Part shown: positions 32,406 to 43,821 of the stretch, piece by piece
Layout: every line of letters starts with the position of its first letter
How positions within the stretch are numbered: position 1 is the first letter of the stretch
From: Phlebopus portentosus
Taxonomy: Eukaryota > Basidiomycota > Agaricomycetes > Boletales > Boletinellaceae
Assembly: GCA_037892935.1 (NCBI GenBank)
Contig: JAYXKI010000002.1
Span: 2,914,001-2,978,000 of the forward strand
Length of the DNA stretch: 64,000 nucleotides
Direction of reading: 5' to 3'
Notes under the pieces: model-generated
Told to the model about the DNA's origin: nothing
The model's database searches: none
What the model saw: the letters and a program-made list of their open reading frames with translations, nothing else
Translations under genes and position numbers: made by a program

Positions 32406-32416
32406 AGCAAAATTAT
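32406..32416 (-). promoter_or_regulatory. Self-priming primer-binding site of A2
   Basis: Two nt inside the 5' LTR edge lies (minus strand) ATAATTTTGCT, the exact complement of AGCAAAATTAT in the LTR (minus strand, 32634-32624). No TGG-type tRNA site follows the LTR. This matches the design of Tf1, whose RNA 5' end (11 nt) primes reverse transcription. Confidence 0.65.
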
Positions 32417-32418
32417 AA

Positions 32419-34023
32419 TGTTAGGACCAGTATTTTCGGACGAGGTGGTTAGTCCGAGCGTACCGGAACAAGTCCCTGCTTCCTCCTTCTGACAATGTAT
32501 AATTGGAGAGTAGAGTAGCGAAGGTTAGATGTACTACTAAGAAGCGAGCTATAGGCTCAAGCTTGACCCAGTAGTAGAGCAGAGGTTCAATCAAAGGGGT
32601 ACAGTTATGATTGAAAGTACAAAATAATTTTGCTGAGGGACAACACCCTGCTCAGCTGGCGCCTTAAATAAAGTTTCTACTGAATACTACCGACTACTAA
32701 ATACTACCGACCATGCCTCGTCATTGGTTAGGACAATGTGTTTCAGCTGGTGTCACTACTACTCTCTTGAGTCTGTAGTACCACTGACAACTCTGGTGGT
32801 GCTACCGAAACTCCTGGTTGCACCACCAACTACTTCCTTCCCTATTAGGCAAGCCCTAATTTCCTTCCGTTCCGAAGAAGCTTTCCCCAGGCTTCTATCG
32901 ATCTCCGTTCCTATCACATGTTAATCCTTAACGCCAATCCTCCCACGAGAGACTTCTTCCCTGTGCCGCGATCTCGCTTCGCCGGCGCTCCGTTACTCCG
33001 GCCGAGCTTCTGCCGTTAGTCTTCCATCATGGGGCTGACCGTTATCTCGGGATTTGGAATCGGCAACCCCTGCCGATCATCGGAGATTAACCTCGGCGGC
33101 TGTGTAAATTTAGCAGACACCCTTCTGTGCCTAGCCGCGATATCGATGTCGGAGAATTGTAGTCCGGTACCCGACGTTAACCTGTATCTTCTTCCCAGGT
33201 GATTCGTCCCGCGCCATTCGTCGACTGTAATAACCCCTTCTTCCGATCGTTCCCATGCTTCTAGCATTCGATCTGTTGCTTCTTCGATAAGACTTTCGAC
33301 ATCCGATGGTGCCCTGTAATAGATTGGCCAATCGACTTCCACTGCAGTGTTTCGACACAAGGTCTGGTGACGATGCTGATTGATCCAAGCTCTCACGCCA
33401 ACCTTCAGTGCATAGATATCCCTGTCGCCGAGCCATACAGATACCTCGTGGTCGTATGCGCTCATTCCGCGGTTTGGCAATGGTTGGTCAAACGTTCGTT
33501 CTGAGGGTCCGGGTTTATGCCGAATCTTGACATCGGCCCCTTCCCTAGTTACCAAGCGCTCCACGAAGTTCTTGAGGAGCCACTCCGAAAGAACCCAACT
33601 CCTCTGGTATGCCAAATAGCAGTTTGTACAAACCAGGCTTTCATGAACAAAGCGTCTGGTTGCACTATGTCGATATCGTCTCTTCTGCAGGAGTTCCACG
33701 TATCTTGCGATGTTCCGTTCTTCCATGTCCACATAGCTTCGCTCGGGTGGAGGAGTATGTCCAATATGCATTCCAGCTAGTCCTTGCTGTAAATCGTATG
33801 GGTCCTCCCTTTCGTCGCGTTTGTCTTCGTAATATCGTCGATCAGGTTCCTCTTGAATATATTCCACAGCGACCTCCCCAGGTCCTTGCTGTACTAGTGG
33901 GCGAGAATCGCCTCCACTATTCTGTCCTTGAAGCCTTTCGAAATGCTCTTGATTAGGCTGCATAATTCGGTGTGTAAAGCGTCTAATACCACGCCGCATT
34001 GTATATCCACAATTTTCGTAACA
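32419..34023 (-). repeat. 5' LTR of A2, including an LTR ORF copy
   Basis: 1605 bp, TGTTA...TAACA. It directly abuts A1 integrase DNA at 34024 (TSD ACTCT). Contains an ORF equal to 9907-10890 except for rare changes. Confidence 0.93.
33016..33999 (-). CDS. LTR-encoded protein, copy in A2 5' LTR
   Basis: 327 aa, intact, differing from 9907-10890 by one residue (E/K in YEDERDERED). The ORF lies upstream of the presumed transcription start in this LTR, so it should be silent unless it has its own promoter; the 3' copy is the one carried on genomic RNA. Confidence 0.75.
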   Translation of the reverse strand: MRRGIRRFTHRIMQPNQEHFERLQGQNSGGDSRPLVQQGPGEVAVEYIQEEPDRRYYEDKRDEREDPYDLQQGLAGMHIGHTPPPERSYVDMEERNIARYVELLQKRRYRHSATRRFVHESLVCTNCYLAYQRSWVLSEWLLKNFVERLVTREGADVKIRHKPGPSERTFDQPLPNRGMSAYDHEVSVWLGDRDIYALKVGVRAWINQHRHQTLCRNTAVEVDWPIYYRAPSDVESLIEEATDRMLEAWERSEEGVITVDEWRGTNHLGRRYRLTSGTGLQFSDIDIAARHRRVSAKFTQPPRLISDDRQGLPIPNPEITVSPMMED

Positions 34024-37000
34024 ACTCTCTGCGTAGAGTCTATAATATCTGCGATCTTCTTTCTAGAGGGAAGATCTATCGTGTCCGGCCAATGATTCCT
34101 CCCGTGATACTCCCGCAATTTCTCTGGGGCATTGCGCAGCCCTTCTACAGGTTCCCAGGTATTTTCTTCCTCCGGGTAGCCGAGCCATTTAACCTGATAT
34201 TCCCATTTTCTGTGCCTTTTCCTCATGTCCCGGATCGCTTCAACCTCATACTCGGTTTCTCCAGCAATAACTTCTGGTGGTGGTCTTGTTCTCTGTGCCG
34301 GATCTTTTCTTTCTCGATAGGGAATCAATAGTCCTGCATAGAACACCAGGTGGATCCTTAATTCCTTCGGAAGATCCAACTCGTAGTTGACTAGCCCATG
34401 CTTCGCGATGACTTGATAAGGTCCTAGGTTTCTATCCCCTAGCTTCCTAGTGGGAACTAGCAAGGTTAGATTCCGACCATCTAACATAACTTTATCGCCA
34501 ACTTCGAATGACGGCATCGGGCCTCGGTGTCTGTCTGCGAATCTCTTCATCGCGTCTCGTGCCTTCTCTAGCACCTTTGTTGCTTCTTCTTGATTCTTCT
34601 TTCGCATAGCTACATAGTCCTGTGTTTCTCGGATCGGAAGCTTGAATCCTAATTCCGGCTGAAATCCATACACCAATTCAAACGGTGTCTTGCCTGTACT
34701 AGAGTGAGAGCGACTATTATAGGCGAATTCTGCCATAGGTAGATGTTCGTCCCAATCGTCTTGCTGCAAGCTGGAATAGCAACGTAGCAGCTGTTCCATT
34801 TCTTGATTTACTCGCTCTGTTTGACCATCTGTTTGTGGATGATATGCCGTGCTAAGCTTCGTTTCAATCCCGAGGGCCTGGTTCACCTGTTCTGTAAACC
34901 GGCTAGCAAATTGAGGTCCCCTGTCGCTGATTACTGTCTTCGGAGTCCCGACCTTGCTGTAGACATAATTGATCATCAAGTCCGCAGTGGTCTTCGAGTT
35001 TGCATTTACTGTAGTAGGTATAAAAGTTCCCATTTTAGAGAACCTGTCTACCACCACTAGTATCGCATTGTTTCCTTTGCTCGTCGTTGGAAGTCCGGTG
35101 ACATAGTCCATAGTAATCTCGTCGTAGGGCCTTGTCGCTATCTGCAATGGTTGTAGCGGTGGTTGCGTCTTTCCTCATCGCGCTTTCGTCCTTTGGCACA
35201 CGTCGCATGTGCGCACGTATTCTTCGACCCATTCCCTCATCTTTGGCCACCAAACTCTTCTTTCCAGTTTGTCTATAGTCTTTTGTAACCCCGGGTGTCC
35301 CGACGCTGGTGCGTCATGGCACTGTCGTACAATTTCCTTCTTAACTTCTTCGTCTGGTGGGATAACCAATTTATCATCCTTCCACCAATATCCTTCTTCG
35401 AACGTTCCGATTTCTGGCTCTTTGGATCGTTCATAGGCGTCTCGAATCTTCTCTCCCAGTTCAGGACTCCCTGTAAGCTCAAATACCCGTACTGTGCGCA
35501 TAGGCAGGTCCGATGTTCTGAACAACTGCGGAGGAAGTAGGACTTGTTCTGGCTGGTCCTCTTGGCCCTGTTCGTAGTCTGGCCTCCTTGATAATGCGTC
35601 CGCTCGTGAATTCTTGGTTCCAGGTCGATACTCGATTCGAAATCGAAATCTGCTGAGAAATGTCGCCCATCTTGCTTGGCGGCCACTTAGCTTCCTAGCT
35701 CCCATAAAATATCGAAGGTTAGCTTGATCGCTAACCACTCGAATCTCATGTTTAGCTCCTTCCAAGTGGTGCCTCCAATTGCTCAAGGCCTTGACAATCG
35801 CTAGTAATTCCTTGTCCATTACTGGATAGTTATTCTCGGCGTCTCGATAGGTGTTCGACCAATATCCAATGGGGTGCAAAATTTCATCGTCCCCGAGCTG
35901 CGAGAGCACAGCTCCCATCGCAAAGTTTGACACGTCGGTTTCCAGCACAAATTGCTTCTTGTGATCCGGTCGTACTAGCATTGGTGCAGTGGTAAAAGCT
36001 TCTTTAAGTTTTCTAAAGCTCTCTTGTTGCCATTCTCCCCAGGTAAATGTCTTCTTGCCAGACATTAGTTCCGTTAGTGGCCTAGCAATTTTGGCAAAGC
36101 TTTCAATAAATTTCCGGTAGAAGTTTGCAAATCCAATAAACTTTCGAATGTCTCGCTTGCTTGACAAGTCTGGCCATTCTTGAACTGCTTTTACCTTGTA
36201 GGGATCCATCTGCATGCCCGACTGGTTAACCACAAATCCTAAATAGTCGAGTTCCTTCTTTCCGAAGTAGCACTTCTCTGGTTTACAGAAGAAGTCTGCT
36301 TCCCTTAACCTGCGCAATACCTCTGCTAACAGGTCCCAATGTTCCTGTTCCGTCTCCGCATAGATTATAATGTCGTCCAAATAAATGAGTATGCCCTGCC
36401 CAATCATATCCTGAAAGAGCTCGTTCATTGCACGTTGGAATACCGCAGGTGCATTCATTAATCCAAACTGCATTACCATCGGCTGGTATACTCCCATGTG
36501 AGTCCTGAAGGCGGCATACTTCTCATGCCCAGGGTGTATTCGGATGTTGTTATACCCACTCCGCAAATCCAGTGTAGAGAACCATTTGGCATGTGCAAGA
36601 TCGTCCGGGAGCATATGTAACAAAGGCATTGGTTGGTGGTCTGGAATAACCACCGCGTTTAGCCCTCTATAGTCGATAACAATTCTGTACTCCGGCTTGC
36701 CATCCTTCCCTATTGTCTTCTTGGCTATGACAAATACTGGTGCGCAAGTGTTCGCCTTTTCTTCAGCTGGTACTCGGTTTCCTACAACACGAATCCATCC
36801 CTTCTTCAGATCCTCACGAATCCATTCTTCTACCACACGCTTTTCAGCAGGAGCGAGTGGATATACTGGTCCAGGTTTCGGGAGCTCTGCCCCTGGTAGG
36901 AGCTTGATTTTCATGTCCCATTGTCCCGACTTAGGTAGCCGCTTAGCAGCATTCTTGTTGAACCTATCCCTGAACTCCCATATTTGTTTTGGAAGAATGT

Positions 37001-39026
37001 CTTCGAGAGTTTTGTCGCCAGCAGCGTCTGCCATCCTTTCATCGAGTGCTTTCTCTTGTGCATATTTTTGAGCTATGCTGTTATACTTGAGAAGGCGTTC
37101 TCTCCGTGATGCGACTTGTCGATGCTCTAGGCGGCGAATCCAGTGAGGAGGTTTGGGTGGCTCTCCTCTTCGAGAGGCGTCCTCTGCTTTCCCTAAGGTA
37201 GCAGGCTTGTGCGATCCTAGGATACCCTTGAACTCCGTCTCAGATCTAGCTCTTCTCTCTAGCACTTTTCCTTCCACTTTGGGCGGCTGCATGACCGAGT
37301 CAACAGGCGTGCGCCATCGGCGCCTCTTCTGCCCCTGTGAGAGCCCCTGCTCTATCACGGCATAATTTGAAATGAACCTGTTACCTTTACTGTTTGTTTT
37401 CCCTGTCAGAGCAGGGCCCTGCATTTGGTTCTTAAACCGTGGTCTTCGCGGGCACACTTGAGCTCCCGAAGCTAGCCTACTTGATGATTGCGGCGTACTA
37501 ACTTCGGCCCTGTGCCAATTGAGTGGGACTACCCTCCCTTTGGGGTGGACCACTTTCCTAGACACTAGCCTACCCTTGAACGGCATCTCATGTCTAGTTA
37601 CTCCTCGGTCTCTCATAGGAGGAGATCTCGCTAGGTGGCCAAACCTAGTACGCTTCGTGGCCTTAGTTCCACGGCGCTCCTGACCCGAAGTACTCCTGCT
37701 TGTACCTCTGCTTCGTGTGGTGAAGCTTACCGACTGCTTCTGCACTGCCAGGGTTGAGTCATTTTGGCCCTCGTGCACGGATGGAGGAGTCCACTCCACC
37801 CTAATACTCCTTATGACAGGGTTCGATTCTGTACCACTTCCTCCGCTCTTCTGTCGACGCATCTTGAGAGGGTCAGGTGCGTAGTGTCTAGGCTTTCCTC
37901 CTTTAGGTGGTACACTAGGCTTCTTCCTTCTACTTGTATCTGATCCTTCTGCGTCGATTGTCATTTGTGCCTGTATTTCTTCTCGCACTCTTGCTTGGTC
38001 TTCAGATGTTGTTGGTGAGGTAGTTATTCCCAGGCCTCCCTGAATTGTTATCAGCTGAAGACGCGCCATATACATGCCGCCATATTCATTGAGGAGTTCA
38101 TCATGTTTGGCGCCCTTGTCCATTTCTCTGACCATGGTGCGGTATACTGCACCATCCGCATCCTCGAGACTGTTGAAGTTGTGCCAGTTTTGTTCATCCT
38201 TCGTTATTCGGCACTTGTCCCCGAACCAAAAGAATTTCCATCTTCCTTCTTGCTTAGCGAAGGAGAGTTCTGGCGGTTTGTGCATGACTTCCTCGAACGT
38301 GACGAGTGGTGCTGCTGATTCCTTTTCTTTTCCTTTGTCTGGTGGTATGATCGTAGGTTCTTCTTCTATGTCTTCCTTTTCGGTTTCTTGTCCTGTTTCG
38401 ATGTCGCTGTGGTAATAGACCCTAGTTTCCCAAGCTTCTTCCTTTTCATCATCGGCATCCCACTCGGGTGGAATGTAGTCTGGAATTCTTCGCCATCTTC
38501 TGCGTTTCCGGAGCTTCCTTGGGGCTAGGATTAGCTGTATGGAACGCAATCGTGCTGTCCCATTAAAAGCAATTTCCTTTCCGCCTTTGCGAAGAATCCC
38601 CTTTGTCCAGTCGATGGTTGGCTTATGCTGTTCAAGCCAATCATTTCCTATGAGAAACTTGTCTTTGTGTGTATCCACCACTGCGATGTCCATTAAACCT
38701 CTTGTAATCCCTGTGTCCACTATTGCTCTGACGTTCCGAGTCCATCCACCATGATTAATCGACCCATCGGCATTCCGGATGGTATAATTACCTTCTGCCG
38801 GCACTGTTCTCAGCCCTAGGCTCTGTACAACCGTGGGGCTAATCGTAGTGATTGCAGATCCGGAGTCAATCATAGCTGAGAGATTAACCTTTTTCTGTCC
38901 CTGAATGACGTCAATGGGTATAGTAGGATGGTTGGAGTTTGGTCTAGCAATAGTCCATCGGCGCTTTATCTCTTGTGTGTCCTTTGAGCCCTCGCCAGTG
39001 TCCGATGTTGACTGGCGGCCCTTCAA
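34024..39026 (-). pseudogene. A1 pol (PR-RT-RH-INT-chromodomain), inactivated
   Basis: Continuous with 9016-9309 across A2. Protease, RT (YLDD), RNase H, HHCC, the three integrase acids and chromodomain all as in A2. An internal TGA at 35177-35175 follows CQRTKAR, where A2 has CGA (Arg): a CpG transition. A2's insertion at 34023 further separates the tail. The region before the stop (35175-39026) still reads 1283 codons and carries several substitutions relative to A2. Confidence 0.9.
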
Positions 39027-40045
39027 AAATCCTCCTCGGAATCCTCCTCGAGGGCATATGAAGCCCGTTCCTTACGCCTTGGTAACTTTGTTTTCTTGTC
39101 CAGTAGTTCTTCCATTTCAGAATTGCTGCTAATCCCAACTTCCCGGCGTTTTAGGAAGCGGCCAGTCTTGCCAGATCGTTTCTTCTGCACCCGTCTCTTG
39201 TAGTTGGTTCGGTGTCCACGGCTTCCCTGTGTGTCTCGCCCTACATTGTTGCAGTCCCGTGCGAAGTGACCCATCTTGCCGCATGCCCAGCATATCCCGG
39301 CATCTCCTCGGGACCCCCTAGTAAAGCGCCTAGACATATCAATGTCCATAGGCTCACCCAGAAACTCAGCTGGACAGCGCGCTTCTGGGGGCACTGGCGT
39401 GTACGATACCGCCTGCCCATCTTTAAACATAGGGGTGTACTTCCTATTGCTGCCTATCACCTTGGCAGCCATCAGACTGGCCTCCAGATTACTAGCGTTC
39501 TCCTTCCATTGGTTAAGGTCCCATTCAGGGTGGTCTGTATTCATAAGCAGGGCCTTTAGGATCGTTTGGTTGAGTCCTCTCTTGTATTCGTAAATCAGTG
39601 CCTGATGGTCGTAGTGCTTCGGCAGCCTCATCCTAATGTCGTCAAAGGCCCTGTTATACTGCTTCACCCGTGCCCGTTCCTGATAAATCGTCCTAATATT
39701 TCGCTTGGCTTCTTCTTGAAGTCCAAAAATGCCATTGTGGTTGAGCGCTAATTCGTTCCATAGATCGTCCTCGTCGTCCCATCCACCCTTCTTGTCCATA
39801 ACAAGCTTGCCATCCGCATCTCGCTTGTAGGTGGAGACTAATTGATTTCTATTCACGGCCCACTTGCCATTAACCCAAGTCTGAGCTTGACCTCGCAGAC
39901 ATTCCAAAATAATCTTAACCCTCTTGGCTGGGTCGCTCGGATGTTTTTCATTCAACCGGCTGATCATTTGATTCTGGAAGTTCTCAAGCGACTCATAAGG
40001 GTTTCCCTTAAACAAGGGATACTTCATGATATCTTTGTTTGACAT
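39023..40045 (-). CDS. A1 gag
   Basis: 340 codons, intact, same domains as A2 gag; zinc knuckle CWACGKMGHFARDC. Same GATTTTTGA stop context overlapping pol. Confidence 0.88.
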   Translation of the reverse strand: MSNKDIMKYPLFKGNPYESLENFQNQMISRLNEKHPSDPAKRVKIILECLRGQAQTWVNGKWAVNRNQLVSTYKRDADGKLVMDKKGGWDDEDDLWNELALNHNGIFGLQEEAKRNIRTIYQERARVKQYNRAFDDIRMRLPKHYDHQALIYEYKRGLNQTILKALLMNTDHPEWDLNQWKENASNLEASLMAAKVIGSNRKYTPMFKDGQAVSYTPVPPEARCPAEFLGEPMDIDMSRRFTRGSRGDAGICWACGKMGHFARDCNNVGRDTQGSRGHRTNYKRRVQKKRSGKTGRFLKRREVGISSNSEMEELLDKKTKLPRRKERASYALEEDSEEDF

Positions 40046-40241
40046 AATGACCTAGACGAATTCAACCAACATTTTTATGAGTATCACCTTCATTCAGCGC
40101 ATTACAATAATACATGGTTTAGTAGCTAAGTTATCCAGCAAGTACCACCTCCGCTTTCCAACTAGCCACCTTACCCTTCCTCCCGGTCGGTTCTTGGGTA
40201 TCTTCCTTCCTCCTGGCAAGCTCCCTGCTCTAAACCAGGGC

Positions 40242-41245
40242 CTATCTCCTTTCTTCCCGAGCTTCGTATCGTTCCTCGCCACTTTTGTGTTCCTCGCTTT
40301 CCTCTTCCGTCTCCCAGTCGTCGTTAGCATCGAAGTATTCTTGATCCTCGCTGGTTGGCTCTTCTACGTCGTTACCTCGCACCCAAACTACCCTCGCCAT
40401 GTTTGCTACCCCCTGCCTCGGTGGTCCCTCTCGTATGTTGAGAGAGTCCGAAGGTATAGGGCAGCTGTTAGGACGAATGATAGGACCATAAATATAATCA
40501 GAGTCTGGGGAGTACTCACTGACCGCCTGGAGCCTTGCTTCTCTCTCCTCAAGCTCAAGAGCGCTTGGAGTAGGCGATCCTGGCGGCGAGTCCTGGTGCG
40601 GGTACTGGAGGTGGTTCCTTTCGACGTAGTGGTTGTTCCATCCCAGCCATTGGATCGTTCCCTCGACGAGCTCTCCTTGCTCGTTCCACATGAGCTCCCG
40701 GGTTCCCGTGCCATAACCTGTTTCTGCTGTGTTATGCGCCTCCCATGCTTCCCCAGCATCCGGGGGTGGTCCCCATCCGTCGTTGGATGGCCAGGGCTGT
40801 GGCGACTCGGGAATCACCTCCCTCAGCAGTTCTTCTGCTTGCTGGTCCAGGCTTCCGGGTTGCGTCTCTGTGGAGACGTAGTCCGGGAGATCTTCATCAA
40901 CTTCGATGCTTTCTTCGACTTCCTGTTCCTCTTGGGCAAGCGCAGTAGGCGCTACCAGCCCTCTTTCCGCAACTACCTCAGCGACATAGCTCCTTCCAAC
41001 TTCTACTGCCTGCTGTCGCAACTGCGACAACGGTTGTCCTGTTCGAGTGTCCGTTCCTCCTGGTTCCCTGCTCTGGCAAATGATCTCAACCATCTGATCC
41101 ACAAAGCGTTCACTTGCTGGGATCAGATCGGGCATCTGGTCGTCGTCAGAGTCCGAGCTCACGCTTTCGAAGCGGCTAGCTAGACCTAGGCCTCTACCTT
41201 GCAGCAGGGAGTCAGGGCTCAACCTTGCCCCTCCTCGCCTAGCTC
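40242..41245 (-). pseudogene. A1 pre-gag ORF, truncated by A3
   Basis: C-terminal ~334 residues of the pre-gag protein (from RARRGGARLSPDS to YEAREERR). The N-terminal part was separated when A3 inserted at 41245/41246; AGCTC (41241-41245) is the expected 5-bp duplication, its partner being outside the window. The first residues of the apparent ORF (MYIHNFRN) come from A3 LTR read backwards. Confidence 0.85.
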
Positions 41246-42105
41246 TGTTACGAAAATTGTGGATATACAATGCGGCGTGGTATCAGACGCTTTACACACC
41301 GAATTATGCAGCCCAATCCAGAGCATTTCGAAAGGCTTCAAGGACAGAATAGTGGAGACGATTCTCACCCACTAGTACAGCAAGGGCCTGGGGAGGTCGC
41401 TGTGGAATATATTCAAGAGGAACCCGATCGACGATATTACGAGGACGAATGCGACGAAAGGGAGGACCCATACGATTTACAGCAAGGACTAGCTGGAATG
41501 CATATTGGACATACTCCTCCACCCGAGCGAAGCTACGTGGACATGGAAGAACGGAACATCGCAAGATACGTGGAACTCCTGCAGAAGAGACGATATCGAC
41601 ATAGTGCAACCAGACGCTTTGTTCATGAAAGCCTGGTCTGTACAAACTGCTATTTGGCATACCAAAGGAGTTGGGTTCTTTCGGAGTGGCTCCTCAAGAA
41701 CTTCGTGGAGCGCTTAGTAACTAGGGAAGGAGCCGATGTCAAGATTCGGCATAAACCCGGACCCTCAGAACGAACGTTTGACCAACCATTACCGAACCGC
41801 GGAATGAGCGCATACGACCATGAGGTATCTGTATGGCTCGGCGATAGGGATATCTATGCACTAAAGGTTGGCGTGAGAGCTTGGATCAATCAGCATCGTC
41901 ACCAGACCTTGTGTCGAAACACTGCAGTGGAAGTCGATTGGCCGATCTATTACAGGGTGCCATCAGACGTCGAAAGTCTTATCGAAGAAGCAACGGATCG
42001 AATGCTAGAAGCATGGGAACGATCGGAAGAAGGGGTTATTACAGTCGACGAATGGTGCAGGACGAATCACCTGGGAAGAAGATACAGGTTAACGTCGGGT
42101 ACCGG

Positions 42106-43821
42106 TGTAGTGCGCCGCACTAACCTGTACCGGTCCAGCGGCACAGGCCTGTAAGGGCGGTACTCCCCTATGCCATACCCAGGACAACCCGCGTACTATT
42201 GCCAGCAAACCAGCCTTCGCCGCCGTTACCCATAATACAGCCTGCTCAGCGGCCGCCGGACCTTCGGCGGCCTAGGAACAGCATCCACGCCGCCGCTGCC
42301 GCCGACCATACGAATCGGCGGCGACGCCTCCACTCCTATCTTATGATCACCTTGTCCTCCCTTCGACCAAATCCTAGTTCCCCTTCTCCAGCCTCTCTCA
42401 AGAACGGGTCCGCCGAATCCGGTGACTCTGGGCTTCGGAAGTGCTCGCATGGCGGCCGGACGCGCTGCGGCGGATGTATATCGTGCCATCGCGGAGGTGT
42501 ATGCCCGCCGCCGCGCCGGCTGGGTGAACGATAGCCAATCTCAGGTCCATTTCGTTGATTGTTTCATATTCTTATCATCCCACATTGTACGCCGAGTGCG
42601 GTAGCGCGCCCGGCGGCCGTCCGTATATTCCCCCTTTTAGTTTTATTCGACCCCTTGGCGTTTCAGATCTATATAGAGCGCGCCCTGACCGATCCGAACG
42701 GCCCCGACATTCGACACGACGTACCAGCACTCCGCCGTTCCGATTGGGGCGCCCCTAGGTCTTGGTGGCTTGGCGGCGCATCTCGGCGGCGGCCCCCACC
42801 GTCGCGGCGCGCCTGTCACGCCTCGCCGCCCGCCGCTTTAAGTGATATTTCTTATCAAGGACTCATAGTATATATAGAGAGCATGTATCTATCCTAAAAA
42901 GCAGCAGATATACATTCTAGAACGCAGCTACCAGAGACCAACCACAAGTAAAGAAGCCTCCTTCAAGAAACCAGTATATACAAAGAATCAGACAGCCGGA
43001 TCGGGCGAACTCCCGGTCACGTGCCCTCGCCGATCCCGTCCTGACGGCGTGGCCCCGGATCTCACAGGATAGAAGCCGCCGAGCTCATTCGCCACCCTGG
43101 TCGTCTCCCCTCTGCACAGCTGTCACTCGTCTAGTAATCGCTCCGGGGACGTCCCACTCATATCTGCATCGCCGTCCCTCTCTCTCTAGCCTCCGCCGCC
43201 GCTCGGGCCCTGAACATTTGTGATTCTTCCTCAACGCCTCGACGCAGCCGTCACTCTTCTAGGCATCTGTTATACTTCATCGACGCCTCGACGCAGCTGT
43301 CACTCTTCTTGTGTTCACCCCTTCCGTCGGCGCCGGCGCCCCTTTTCGACTGAGTCCAGTCTCCCACTTCTCGCCGCCTCCGCCGCCTCTGCGTCGTTCC
43401 ACCGCCGACACTACTCCCCTTTTTAAGTGGTGTCGACTCTCTCTCTCCCGCATCCTCTCTGTGTCGTTCCGACGTCATCTCCCCGACTACCAGGCGGAAT
43501 TGCACTGGTGCGAACCTCCGCCGGCCCCGCACCCAGTCCGCCGCTGCGACCCCTTCGCCGGTTCAGTCGGACTCGGTGATCCCTATACAGTCGCCGAGGC
43601 CCGGATCGCCGCGGCGAGTTATTCGAAGGCGCGGCGGATCTGCCCTAACGGCCAGATCCTTGTACATCTGAGCTGAGTGTCGCTTCTGAAAGCCTGTAGG
43701 TAGTCTGTAGATCTGGTAGGACCTCCCCTGTTTCCTCTCGACACCTTTGACATCGCCTCCCTGTGGTCGAACGCCACCGCCGCCGCCTTTGTCCCTACCT
43801 AGGAGAGTCTGATAGTCTACA
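42106..43821 (+). repeat. 5' LTR of element C
   Basis: 1716 bp, GC-rich. Differs from 54883-56599 by 14 substitutions that I could find, every one a CpG transition, plus one C in a run. Short ORFs inside are not supported as genes. Confidence 0.92.

Larger units (their letters stand above)
9310..34023 (-). mobile_element. Chromovirus A2: full-length LTR element, interrupted by element B
   Basis: Both LTRs are 1605 bp and I find only three differences, all CpG transitions, so the insertion is recent. Order on the minus strand: 5' LTR (34023-32419), self-priming PBS, pre-gag ORF, gag, pol, E-box repeats, PPT, 3' LTR (10914-9310). TSD ACTCT on both sides. Without element B, the gag, pol and LTR ORFs have no visible stop or frameshift, so A2 was probably autonomous before B landed in pol. 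Confidence 0.92.
6894..41245 (-). mobile_element. Chromovirus A1 (oldest family-A copy), interrupted by A2
   Basis: In window order: 3' LTR 6894-8500, non-coding 8501-9015, integrase end 9016-9309, then copy A2 (9310-34023), then rest of pol 34024-39026, gag 39023-40045 and pre-gag ORF 40242-41245, where copy A3 enters. The host of A2 is shown by the 5-bp duplication ACTCT at 9305-9309 and 34024-34028; removing A2 and one ACTCT restores a continuous integrase frame. Candidate TSD in the Tc1 element is ATACC (6889-6893). A1 carries nonsense codons in pol and in the LTR ORF and is inactive. Confidence 0.88.

Noticed and set aside
34018..34030. Deletion or intron loss joining A integrase to the LTR ORF (reads as one 417-codon frame)
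   Set aside because: It is simply the A2 5' LTR edge abutting A1 integrase at the target duplication.
41246..41275. Head-to-head inversion junction
   Set aside because: The junction starts exactly at an LTR terminus; an oppositely oriented insertion (A3) explains it.
42199..42534. 111-codon ORF in the C LTRs
   Set aside because: GC-rich open frame without recognisable features; the differences between LTRs are CpG decay, not codon-structured.
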